A stretch of 64,000 nucleotides of DNA. Origin: Isoetes taiwanensis (lineage: Eukaryota; Streptophyta; Lycopodiopsida; Isoetales; Isoetaceae). Where the stretch lies: contig JAJEKV010000020.1 of the NCBI GenBank assembly GCA_021234155.1, positions 18,403,018 through 18,467,017 of the forward strand, written 5' to 3'. The notes under the pieces were generated by a model that saw only the letters and a program-made list of their open reading frames with translations, did not search any database and had not been told where the DNA came from. Positions 1 through 12,200 of this stretch are shown piece by piece. Each line of letters opens with the position of its first letter. Position 1 is the stretch's first letter. Made by a program: the position numbers and the translations under genes.

Positions 1-2750
1 CCTCAACTTTTGATCCCTTTGAATGTTGTCGTCTTTGGCTCCCTCATAATGAAGCGGAGGCACTAAAACCTCCTGGTCTTCTAATAGGAAAACCCAATGT
101 TTCAATCTTCGTTAGTAACCGCCATATGATTATCCAATTCCTTACCCTCTTAAGAGTTTCAAAGTCATAATCTCTAACGGGTCTATGCCGCAAGGCAACG
201 GATCCTCCAGCCTCTACTTCCGTACCTACAATTGTCCCCCTCCCCAGTAGGGTAACTCTTAGGATATATGGACTCTTGGTCTATATAATCTCACCCCTTG
301 TAATCTATACACCTCGCCTTGATTTTTTATCGGGACTTGAAATTGCTATGTATTGCCCTCTTTCTGTTATCCCTAAAGATGTAATCACCAAAGTCGCCGT
401 ACTCCTTCTTCTCTTCTATCGGAGGGACGCCGATTCGATCCATCTTTTATTCCTAAAACCAAATAAATGCTCTCATTTTTATAACCTTGAAGTAATTCAT
501 TCGTACCTGGAACCTTTGAATAGTTAACCTCTCATTATCGGTTATTCCAATACCGTTCCAACCATCCTCGGGATGTTCTTCAATGAGACGTCACCGTATA
601 TGCTAGACTTACTCTAGCTATTTTCACTGATTTAACCTCTTCTTATCTCCCTTAGTACGACGTATCCAAGATAGTCAACTCTAACCATTGGGATAGCTTG
701 AATGCTTATCTCTGGTAAAACATACCTAACCCAATATCTTCGTATATAAGCATATCATATTCTTTACACCTAATCTTTCACTCCCCTTGTATGGACATTC
801 TACTATCTTTTAATATTATATACATCAGACTATCACAATCGACATCCTCGATATGCTCGCCACTATAGTATTTGCTACTATAAAATCCTTCCTACATCCA
901 AGACCGCTACGTTGTTATTATATGATATAGTAACATGTGTGCACCAACCCTAAGTCTAGACTCATATGTAATTCGTTAACATAGCCACCTAGCTATGTTC
1001 ATCCTTCCCGCAGTTGTATTTCCTCAACTCGTTTAGCTTGTGCTATATATGCTGTGGTTTTCACACCACACCTTCTAGACTCTCTAGCCTTAGGTTGCCT
1101 TGGTCCTCACGCTCTAGTCATAAATTACACAGGGGCAAATACTACCCTAAGCTTCCGCATTCATATGGAATGTGAACTAAAAGTTCTAGTATATATATCC
1201 TATCTTCTTCTAGTTATGTTTTACTATTAAATGGTCCTCCTACACGGAGCTACTTCTCAAGATACACACACGATACCAAGTCCAGAACACATTCTCGGCT
1301 GAGATGTTCATTGAAGCCTACCTTGTTCATACTCTAGACTTAGGTATATTCAACGTGTCATTCCAAACTCTCTATATTTGAAACGATTTACAACAACTTT
1401 CAAGCACCTCTTGTCTCCCACTTGTCGTGTGGGTACATTACTTGCCTTCCTAGTGTATCATTAGTTGAAGGTCAACTTTCCTTCATAGGCTGGCTTCACC
1501 AAAGGTCCAACATACCTTGCGACTTTTTCGATGCTTGTGCCGGTTCCTCCCAATTGTTGTCTTCTCTTGACCTTATGTGGAAACTACGTTCCACACTATT
1601 CTCCGATCTATTATTAAGCATCTCCATGTTCCCGGCCGGACATCGATGTGTCCATTTCCTTAATTTATAACCTTCGTAATGGTCATGCATTTGACCAACG
1701 TCATTGAGCGTATCCAACTGACTATGTCGTCATCTTATTCATGCACCTGCTTGCATTCTTATTGCACACCTCAGGAACATCAATCTCCTTACGAAACATA
1801 GTGTATATGTAATTTTATAATCCATATAGTTTATGGATCGATATCCTCATACAACATTATTCTCCACCGTTCCGCGAATCATACCTCGATTCAAGTAGCA
1901 ATAGCTATAAAGTGTCGGGTCGACATTCTATACCTTCACCACCATTGTCAAAACCTACACTTCTAAAGTGATTTCCCTTTCATGAGTTGGGTACTTATAA
2001 TCCAGTTTCCACCTTAGTATAGTACCTCCTTAACGTGCTCTATAGTAGATAATCATAAACCACTTCTCCCTCGGATATATGGTGCTATACCCAGTCTCCT
2101 TCTATGGTGTATGCCAATATATATGCCACTATGTCCAACGTTTAGCACTTCTACTTCGAGTAAGAGCCCAGGACCTGCTTAACCACCATTATATAATAGC
2201 CTCAAGAAGCACCAGGCATGGTTTCGATGCTTCCGCCGTGGACACCATAGTCACAACTGGCCTTCTGTGATACAGGACGATTGCCTGGCCATAGCACTGA
2301 GTTGTCAAAACGATAACAAAATAGGAAAACCAAATTCTGATACAAAATTAAATTAGCGCTGGCTGTAATTAAATGGATTGCAAAGCGACGGGAGAATATA
2401 ATACATATAAACAAAAGTTAATATCATTAGAATCACTTAATAACTCCGCATTATAATATAAGAACAAATAGAAGTTGCTTGTGTCTATACCTGTCCATAA
2501 TATATAATCAATTACACGTGTGTATAGAAAGAATGAATTCAAAATTAGCTATACTCTAAAAGCGGTGAGACTTCCACACACCTTGATATTCGGTTTGGAC
2601 GGTCCTTGAACATGACAAAGTCCGTGGTGTGACCTATAATCTCACGCTATCTCTTTAAGGAGGGGAGACTTCCTTTCAATGTGCGATGTATTGCCCACAA
2701 AGAAGAGTAGTCTTGATTCGAGGACAACATCACTTTTAAAGGTGGGAGAA
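1..2750 (+). mobile_element. Decayed interior of a Ty3/gypsy-type LTR retrotransposon
   Basis: No protein domain is recognisable here on either strand; all frames are broken by stops. I assign it to the inside of an LTR element because it ends at 2738-2750 in a purine-rich tract (AAAGGTGGGAGAA), directly followed by an LTR start (TGTGGACGTTCC). A 'TTCGAGGACAAC' stretch just before the tract is typical of the pol-LTR junction of plant Ty3/gypsy elements. This puts the element in + orientation with its 5' part left of the window. Short open frames in it look like chance. The assignment of the first ~2 kb is inference from position only. Confidence 0.45.
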
Positions 2751-4364
2751 TGTGGACGTTCCACGTATTTATACGTCTTTTTAAGTATAAATACGCGTGA
2801 CACGCCACTATGAATAATTAATGGCACATTAATTATTCATAAGCTAAGGTTAGCTATGTTAATAATTAAATTATAAAGGTGGAAACCTAACCTAACCCTA
2901 ATTCGAATTTAAGGCTTAATCTAATATTAAAAGGGCCTAAACTACCAAATTAGTTAATGTTAGCCAACCCTCGAGTGCCACCTGGCCCAAATCGACCGGG
3001 CAAGGCGGGGTTCCCATTTTGGACACCCAAATTAGGGCTTTTGTGCCCCAATTCGAATTAGGAGCAATTGGAGATGGAGGAGGAGGAGCAAGCCAGCCGG
3101 GCACCCTTCAAACAAATCGAGATGGAGCCATCCCAAGCCCGATTCGACCGGTTAGTCAGAGCTTAGTTGTGTTATTCGTAGGGTAGCCCCCTGTTGGGCA
3201 CTTATTGTGTGTATTTCTTACGTTTCTCTCGTGTTCTCTATGCTTTTACTGTAGGAACTAACCCTTGATTGCAAAGGTGAGTTCTCCTTATCTCTCGATT
3301 CAGTACTTGCTCTTAAATGATGGATTGATAGTTCTTTGCATAGTATTACTCTTGAAATGGGGAATTACGGGGTAGAGACCTCCGGAGCCCATGTATTGTA
3401 GTATGCTCCTAGATAGAGCCCCTCATTATCCCATTCGATGCGGCTGTGTACAAGAGACCACCGAAGTCGTGGATGCTATGGAGTGACTTAGCATCAAACA
3501 AGGGACACAAATGGTGAAGTGGGGGTGGGGTCTTGCACCGAACATAAAAGGCTCCCGAGACTCCTATGGTGGGGCTAGGGCGATGGCAGAGGTGGCCACG
3601 AGGGGCCGGGTATGGGTCCGACACTCCCCGGGTGTAGAGGTGTGATCCGTATGGAGCATCTTGCACTTTGAGTAGATTTAGGTGAGTAAGTCTGCACGGA
3701 TGCGGGGGTCGTTGATGCGCCACGTATTCTCTAGCTCACCCATGGAACCCCGCGTGATCCCGGAAGGGGACGCTTCCCCAGACCGCCTCATCGGGACGGG
3801 GCTTCATGAACCCCTCGTAGTAGGCTCGTGAGGGTGATACCTTGAGTCTCGCGTGTCGGAAGGCTATAGTGACGCCATAGCATGATTGGACTCATCCGCA
3901 AAGTGTGCATGTGGGAGGGGCGGATGGAGTGGATAACCCTAGCCGATGTTCTATGCCGCCCAACGCCGGAGTTATACCCGTCTCGTTGATCTCTTGAGAC
4001 CGAGCCGTCAGTCCATCCTCACAGGAGTTTGAACCGGGGTAGAACCTGGGGTTTGCGGTGTTTTCCTTAGGATTAGATGCATATTCTTTGCCGTCTGTAC
4101 TTGGATGGATGTGCCACCCTTCGTGGTGGTTATATTATATATATATTTATGCTGTGTGCTAACATGTATTCACGCTTTCGCGACTTAGGAGCCCCACTGA
4201 AGGCGTGGGCCGAATGACACCTCCGTGTCCTTCACCCGGGCATCTTTCTATAGATGGTCCGAGTTAGACGGAGGGCCCTGCTCATGGTGAGCTGATTGCC
4301 ATGGGAGGGGAAAGTCCCCGTATGTATACGTCCGGAGCGCCGTATATATTCAGGGAGTGTCACA
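2751..4364 (+). repeat. 3' LTR of a Ty3/gypsy-type element (1,614 bp)
   Basis: The segment starts TGTGGACGTTCC and ends GGGAGTGTCACA, so the ends form the near-perfect inverted repeat expected of LTR termini (TG..CA). A polypurine tract abuts the left end, so this is the 3' LTR of an element reaching in from the left. It contains AT-rich TATA-like stretches near 4130-4150. No second full copy lies in the window, but the first ~35 bp recur at 4881-4915 inside the inverted-repeat unit to the right. No matching 5-bp flank can be tested because the 5' LTR is outside the window. Confidence 0.6.
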
Positions 4365-4655
4365 TCCTCCATTTGCCAACTCACCATACCAACTTGCCAC
4401 TTCATCATATTTTGCCCCATTTTGAGTTAAAAAAGCCAAATGTTCTTTTTGCAAAAAAGATTCTTCCATGTCATAGACCATCAAAAAATATTCCATGTGC
4501 AAAAAAGAATTTCCAAAAAAGACCTTGTTTAGACCTTCATTTTTGAGTTATTGGGCACCGTGCAAAAGTTCATCCTATTAGTTTTTTTTAATATAAGGCT
4601 TTTTTTCATATAAAAAAGGGGGTTTGTTATGCACTGGCATTATTAACAGTTAACG
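4365..4655. other. AT-rich spacer, nothing recognised
   Basis: About 290 bp with short A and T runs. It holds one copy of GCATTATTAACAGTTAAC (about 4638-4654), which recurs at about 4831-4848 inside the adjacent inverted-repeat unit. No gene or structured element is seen. Confidence 0.5.
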
Positions 4656-5910
4656 AGCCAAGTACTCGGATGAAATCAGAACCCTAAAAGCATATTTCTC
4701 TCATGTGCGCTAAATGTAATGCATACGTAAAAAAAAAAAAAAAAGGGAGGCTAGGTGCAATTCAACCGCGTCATCATGTTGTGCCACGTGGCATCTTTCC
4801 TTTCTTAAAAAAACAGACGACACTATTTTGCGCATTATTAACAGTTAACCACACATGCCTCATGTACGCCATGAGAGAAATATGTGACGTTCCATATATT
4901 TATACGTCTTTTACGTAATTGGCATTCCCTATACATAAGTAGCTTAGTAAGAAAATCCTATTACTGTAAAATATAACCGGAAAAAATCTTAGGACCTATG
5001 GCTTCAACCGGCCCAAATCTTTATACGCCATTTTTTGGACCGGCCGTATATCCTAGAGTATTTCATGTGGACTGGGATTCCACACCAGCAGACAAATACA
5101 GTAGTTCTATAGGTTGGACCAGGATAATTTGTCCGTGGCTAAGTATACGGAGGAGTTCATGAGGTTGAGATTGAATGTCCCAAGGATAACAGAAAGGCAA
5201 GCAGTAGATGGGTATATCGAGGGTCTCAATAGCAACATCAAAAGGCTAGTGAGGGCAATCAACCCAAGAACAGTTGGGGAAGCAGAAGATAAAGCTCTCA
5301 GCTTAGAAGAGGCACCAGTGACCCCAGCACAGAAACAACTTCCATACAAAGGAAAGACAGCAGGGCAATATCAAACTAGACAGGCGGCCTCTACGCCAGC
5401 AGGAGGCCAGTACCAAGGAAAAGCTCAGGGGAGGTCTTTTGGAGACCGCAAGCCACAGGAAGGATCAGGGGGCAAGTCAATTAGATTTCTCCTAGACAGC
5501 ATCCCAAAGGAGAAAAGACAGGAATGCATAGAGAAGAAATTGTATTTTCGGTGCTTCCAGCCAGGGCACCGAATGCACAATTGCCCTTTCGTCATGCAGG
5601 CGGCACTAGCTGAACTTGCCGATTGGGAATCACCAGCCGAGGGAGATGAAGAAGAAGGCGACCAACAGGAACCCCAAGACTTCATAGAAGGTGAGTGTAA
5701 AATTTGTGCAGCCATTGAGTTGGTTCAATCCTAGGACTGTTACACATCTTAAATGTGCAAAATAGCATCTATTTTTTTAGGAAAGCAAAGGTGCCACGTG
5801 GCACAACACGGTTGAATTGCACCTAGCCTTTTTTTTTACGTATGCATTACATTTAGCGCACATGAGAGAAACATGCTTTTAGGGTTCTGATTTCATCCGA
5901 GTACTTGGCT
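4656..5910. mobile_element. 1.25-kb inverted-repeat unit enclosing retrotransposon fragments (Pack-type candidate)
   Basis: The left arm (4656 to ~4805, reading AGCCAAGTACTCGGATG inwards) returns as its reverse complement at ~5779-5910, ending CATCCGAGTACTTGGCT. Over ~135 bp the arms are nearly identical; they differ mainly in poly(A) length, a few substitutions and a short deletion. Each arm contains GTGCCACGTGGCA, with a G-box CACGTG at 4785-4790 and 5795-5800. Between the arms lie ~35 bp of the start of the upstream LTR family (4881-4915) and a gag fragment (5114-5734). Long terminal inverted repeats around captured sequence recall Pack-MULEs, but the flanks show no 9-bp target duplication and there is no transposase, so an inverted segmental duplication remains possible. 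Confidence 0.6.
5114..5734 (+). pseudogene. Ty3/gypsy gag fragment inside the inverted-repeat unit
   Basis: An open frame of ~206 codons with no convincing ATG of its own. The first part (YTEEFMRLRLNVP...) matches the retrotransposon gag/capsid type, followed by a Gln/Gly-rich linker and a zinc-knuckle-like motif FRCFQPGHRMHNC near codons 147-160. The first cysteine of the CCHC knuckle is replaced by Tyr (LYFRCF), so the knuckle should not bind zinc normally. The C-terminus is acidic (EGDEEEGDQQE). No protease or polymerase follows, because the right inverted-repeat arm begins ~45 bp later. It is a fragment held between the arms, not an active element. Confidence 0.7.
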
Positions 5911-6100
5911 TGTTCCAGGTTTGGTCCTCGCTCTCAGTATTTTCTGAACGTACGGGTGCATGCGCATTATCTTTGTTTGTGGCTGGCTCTTAAGAATTCG
6001 AGATCGATGCATTTAGTTTTGCACCAGGAGGGAAAGTTAGAAAACTAGAGTGTCTCATTCTCCCTTTCATTACATCATCATGAGAAATTGTACCACGCTC

Positions 6101-6110
6101 CGTATATAAC
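6101..6110 (+). promoter_or_regulatory. TATA-like box of the HDA15-like gene
   Basis: CGTATATAAC lies ~155 bp upstream of the chosen ATG (6265). A start site ~30 bp downstream would give a short unspliced leader. There is no transcript evidence. The two G-boxes of the inverted-repeat unit lie further upstream, the nearer one ~470 bp before the ATG. Confidence 0.35.
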
Positions 6111-6264
6111 TTAGAGCGTGAGAGCATTTCTTATACATTCTTTTTTGTAGACACAAAAACTCGAAGGAGTGCGCAGGCATTAAACGTAATTAAAGCTCGC
6201 TTCTGTGATCAGCATTTGCCATACTTGGCAAAAATTTCCTGCACTGTGGAGACCTAAATTCCGG

Positions 6265-9200
6265 ATGGTAAACCATAAGGACACTGATCTTAAGGAACAT
6301 TTAAACGGTGGTGGATTAGAAGGCGCACTAAGTGATGCTAATTATGAGGATGAAGCCTCAGATGAAAGTAGTGGCCTTGACGAAGAAGACCTTGATGAAA
6401 CATTAAGTAAGACACAGGATTTGATGAAAGAGGATCACACAGTCGCGTTGTTTGAAGAAAAACCAGAGCATGAAACGAAAATGGAACGGAGTTGGGATAA
6501 CAGAAAGCGAGAGCATCAACACTCATTTAATGAGCTTATTGCTATGTATGAGCATGAAGGAGATTGGGATGATGATGATGATGATGAAGATGATGCTGAT
6601 TGGGAACCTGTTCAAGACATGAAGATTCAATGCAACTGGTTTTGCACAAATTGCACATTGAAGAACCATGATGAAAGACTCCACTGTGCTGTAAGAAACA
6701 CCCTTTTTGAGTTCAATTTTTAGAATTTTGCTTCCTAGGACCATGACACTGTGATTGAAAATAACCGTTTGTTGATAGGGAGGAATCTGTAAATAATTTA
6801 CTTGCTGAACCTATGTGGCACTCCCTTTGTAGCTATGTGGAGAGCATCGACAATCAGGGGTTCTTAATCAAGGCCATCTAGCATCTGCTTTGCAACCAAG
6901 AGAAGATTATACATCTATCGAAACCAATAGAATTGCAGAAACGTCAACAGGTCCTTTTTGTCTCATACTTGTAGAAATTTATGGGCAGTAACCTTACCAG
7001 GACTATGGTAATGATGCTCTTTGCAAATTTCAAAAAGAAAGCGGATGGCTTATCCAAATGACTGAAATATATGGGAAATATGCATGGGATGACTAGTTTG
7101 CCCTTTCTTAAGATATGTGGTGATCTTCCTACGTTTCAATGATAATAAATATTTGATGGTTTCTGGTGACATTCAGGTGCTAAAGATGATACAGTACCTT
7201 GTCAACAACGCACAATTGTTGGTTTTGATGATCGAATGTTTTTGCACTGCGAGGTAGGCTTTTTCTCTTGGTGGTTTTGAGAGGATGTTGTTCTGCAGCA
7301 TATGAGCTATACATTTATCGTGGCTTCTATACGATAGACTGCAATGAAGTTAAATCCGCATCCAGAGCGACCAGATCGTCTCCGCTCCATAGTAGAAGGT
7401 CTTGCAGCATCAGGTAACTACTCTTGCAGCTATGTTTTCCATTTACAAGCATTATCTTTTATAACTGATTGTTCCTTACAGCATTGTTTCCTGGTCGTTG
7501 CTCATCATTACATGCAAGGGAAATTACCCGTGCAGAATTGGAACTGGTTGTGTTATATATCTTCTTTTCAGCAACTAGTGATCATGCATGCCTAGTTTTG
7601 CACGTACTTAGTCATGTTTGTCGCCCTACAGGTTCACACAAGAGAGCATATTGATGCTGTTGAAGAAACAGTACATAATGAGTCGAGGTGAACATGCTTC
7701 TAATCTCTTCTAAACCTTGTTTTTCTCTTAAAGTAGCACAGTTTCTGTTCGACATGTTGATTGCTTAGGAATACTGCTTTATGTCCCAGGAACTTTCCAG
7801 GGTTGTCTTCTAGCCATTCTCAGCTTGATGCTCACAGTTTTTGTTAAGCTTTATGAGTCCTCAGTTATTTAATGCCATGCTTGCTCTGCCTCATTCCAGT
7901 TTCTGCATTTTAGATACGGTTGAAATGCTGAATTTATTGCCCAAACTCTTTGATTTGTGATATCTGATTTGAGGTGCTCATTGATGGCTCCATTTGCAGC
8001 TATTTTACATCAGATACATACGCAAATAGACACTCTGCTCTGTCAGCGAGGGTTGCAGCAGGCATTTGCGCTGATTTGGCTAAAGCTATAGTTAGAGGCG
8101 ATGCAGACAATGGCTTTGCTTTGGTTCGTGTTCAGCCAACTATCTCAAAGGTTTCACATGGAGGAGGATGAATAGTGTCTGTTTCTTGCAGGTGAGACCG
8201 CCTGGACATCATGCAGAAGGTGGCACTGCTATGGGCTTTTGCCTGCATAACAATGCTGGCATTGCTGCTAAGGTTGCACAAAGTATTGGGGCCAAAAAAG
8301 TTCTTATAGTTGACTGGGTAAGAATCGATTAATTAGTTAGCCTGCTTTACTGAAATGTTCGGCAGTGCTTGCATATGGTAGTGACACCTGTCTCTAGTAC
8401 ACGAATGGTCACACATCTGAAGTTATGGAATTGCAGAGTTTCTCCTTGTTTTGGGCGAGGATGTTTTCAAACTGCAAACATTCTGCGAGATTGCATTGGA
8501 TCTGGAAACACATTTTGCCAAGCAAAATCACATGAATACATATATATGTAGTACCTCTTAAGGAATAAACACAATTATGCCATTAGAACTTTGAAGTTAC
8601 AAGTGTATGGCTCTCTTGAGGCAGAGTCTACTCCAGTGATTGGATTGGGTCTAGAAAATGTCCTGATGTTCTGTTTTCGGAGTTATATTGTGCTTCTTTG
8701 GAAAGGTCCGTTATCTGGAGTTTCCTGGTACTTTATTGTTTTATGGCAGGTACCGTTCCTGTGGACCTGATCCTGCATTCAATATTCATGTCACCATATA
8801 TTATGTTGTGATGCAGTTTTCTAGTAGTTGCTATTTTTGTTTCTTTACTTTGTTACCCATTTTTACACGGCTGTTATAGGATGTACATCATGGCAATGGT
8901 ACACAAGCAATATTTGATCATGATCCCTCAGTAAGTTCAGGATTTTTTTTTTTAAATTTAGTTTATCATATTGCTAATCTTCTAGTCTTTTAGGTCTTGT
9001 ACATCTCCTTGCACAGGCACGACGGTGGTTTGTTTTATCCTGGCACGGGTAGTTCAAATGAGGTAACTGGGCTTGTGCGCTGTCATATTTGCCTCTTTAA
9101 TGATGAAAAACTGCTATTCATGTCATACAGGTTGGTAGTGGACCGGGAGAGGGGTTTTCAGTAAACATACCATGGGGTTGTGCAGGAATTGGTGACAATG

Positions 9201-12200
9201 ATTACCTACTTGCGTTTATCCATATCGTGCTTCCGATAGGTAACTTCTATAACTGGAATAATAAGATGCATTGAAGCTATAACATTACATGGTTGTAAAA
9301 GGTGGCTTTTTCTGTTTCTTTTCCTTCCCCCTAGAAATGGCCAGTGTTTGAATGACCACGCCCAGCCCCACAACCTGGAAATTCCAGCATGAAAACTCCG
9401 TTGCATCATAGAACACTGCATCTCCTTGTTGGTCCTATAAAACATTGTTCGCAACCATGGGCTGACAGAACTCTGTTAGGCTTAATGAAGGCAGTTTATG
9501 AGAGATTGAAGCCATCCAAACTGAGTAAGCTACTGATCTTGCTTAATTGTGATTTATCGATTAGCAGATAATAAATCATCATGAGGAGGCAAGAAAACGG
9601 GAGAAGTTGTTTATTGTGAAAGCTAAAACTGTAATGATTAGAAGATAATAAATCACCATGAGGAGGCAAGAAAACGGGAGAAGTTGTGTAAAGTATTATC
9701 AATGATTTTAATGCTACGCCCAAGAAGAAAGAAAGCTAGAATAATAGACCTTAATATACTTTAGATACATGAATTTTATCCCCAACAGCCCTGGACATCT
9801 TGGGTCCTGGGATTGAATGTGCATAGAGGGTGAGGGGCAACCATGTCACGGCAACTTTAAAGCAAGAAACCCTTAAAAGCAAGAAAAGACTTCAGTGTCC
9901 TCATGCTGCAGGTTTGGGTCCATCGTTATTGTGCATAAAGGAAAAATCAGATGGTAGATGCAAGAATTCATTTGCAAAAGAAAATGTGCACAGCAGATGC
10001 AAAAAATGATTCAAACAAGTTTCACAGGGGTAATCAGGAAACTATCTGAAACAGAATGAAAGAGGACATCAGGTCATTCCTATTTCCACTAAAGGACACG
10101 ACAGAACCAGCTAGATCGTACCCAAATTTGTTTTTTCCATTGTGCTTTTTGTTTGACTTATTATCTTGGCCTAGCACTCTTTGCACCTGCAGCTAGAAAA
10201 AAGGCAAGTTTTTTAAATTTCAAGGTTTCAGTTAGTACCCTTTCTTTTTCCTCGAATGCACATTCTATGTGGCTACAAATGCATCCTAGCTGTAGATAAT
10301 CTGATGTAATATTTGGCCTCATAGACCCAAGCAGTCTCAGCAGACATTAATACAATCTGGCTCTCAAGCTAAGAGAATGCTAATAATTAATGTACTAATA
10401 TTGTCCCATAGATCCCAAGTACCTCTAGTGAACATTGATTAATTCCTTCCGTCCTTAGGCTTATCACGGTCGAGCAGAAATGTGATGGTAATAGAGCTAG
10501 GTCCATGGTCCTAGGAAGGTGCAATTGCACTAAGATGTGAGGATGGAAGGGTTTAGGTGGTGTGCCCACTGGGGGAAATGCTGGAACATAAAAGTAAAGT
10601 GGTAGAGCACATAAAAGTAAAGTGGTAGGGCACATAAAAGTAAAGTGGTAGAGCACTTGGGTGGCAAGCAGAGAAGAAAAGACTGAAAGGAAGGTTTAGC
10701 AAACGTTTACAGGAGACCCATAGACCGAAAAGATAATTATGGAGCTGCAAGGAGGGTAATAGCCTCCAACATTGAGTATTTTATCCCTAAAAGCCTCTAA
10801 CCAAACTTTAATCAAAAAGCTTCTAGTTAGATGTTCCAATTGCCATCTTAGCTGCTCCAAAAAATGCTCTGAAATCAGCTTTGGCTTTTGTGTATTCCTA
10901 CCATGTTTTTCTCTCTTGTGCCAATGTCATGCCTCTAATCTCATGAATTTTTTGGAGAGCCGTCCATTTGTTGACGAGGAAAGAATGAAGAAATTTCCAT
11001 TAGGCTTTTTGGGTTCCATCTTCGCTTCTGAACGAGCTCATGAACAAATGCGATACACATTTCTTGCCATAGGACTTCACACTGCAAGGTTGCTGGGTGC
11101 CTGAAATACAATGACATTTTCCTCCTATAGTATATATACATATAGGTGGGGCTGGTATAGGCGAAATGTTCCTCAAGATTTCATTATGTCTAAATCACGT
11201 GCAGTGCATTTTATATCTTCCTTCCTAATATGATTAGCACATCCTAACTCTATTTCCAGCTGATGAGAGGACACCTCATTTGGGAATATCAAGATAACCA
11301 GGTCTTAGAAGATCAAGAAAGGAAAAAGATTTATTAATGTCTGCAGAGAACCATCGGGTCCGTGAGACTTATAACTACAACCCATTGGGTCTATGAGACT
11401 TATAACTACAAAGTCGTAAAGATCTGCAAGGAGAGCAATAGCTTCCAAGACAATATCACTAAAATATCTATCGGAATCTTAATAGAAATTCCTTGGAAGT
11501 CCGATTGTCCTAGCTGTTCAACCCCAGGACAGTGGGGATGGATGTGCCCATTGTTGTGTTAAGGCTGGCAATTCAGTGCTAGAAGACTTGGCTTGTAAGC
11601 TACTGGAGCTTTCTCCAAAATAGCAAGGAATGACATAAATTAGCACTCATTTAATGACTCTGGTACCGTGAGAGAGTGAATAACTGAATGATGAGCTGAG
11701 ATTAAAAAAAAGATGAGAATACAAGAGACCAGCAGAATATCGACTCCAAAGCCTTCTGCTGGGACATATTCCAGAAAGAACTATTCTTTATTACTTTGAG
11801 AGAGTGAATATAGAGTCCAGATTCTGTAAGCCAGTAGTTTGTAGTGGAGTTTCAGAGAGATGCCTGGTTTTCATTTCACATATCAGATAGCAGGATCTTT
11901 CAATATTTGGGGTGTTTTACATCAAGTTTTGGGTAATTTGCAAGGCCTGTAATAATTGAATTGCTGTTCAAGGAAGTTAAAAAAGCAAAAAATCATTAGC
12001 CTCAGATTAGTTCGATCTTTACATCATCTTGCTACAACCTTCGACAGAAAATAGTGGACTCACTTAGATCTATTAATTTTTTGACCGAGTTCTTGCGTCA
12101 ATTTTCTATCTTAGATGGCACTAATCATCAGACCTGGAGAGTTGTTTTAGAAAATTACTTTAAAACCTTGCACTGCATTTATATTATTGTAGATTTTGGA

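Noticed and set aside
3409-3723. 104-codon minus-strand frame
   Set aside because: Inside the 3' LTR at 2751-4364; Pro/His-rich with no known domain.
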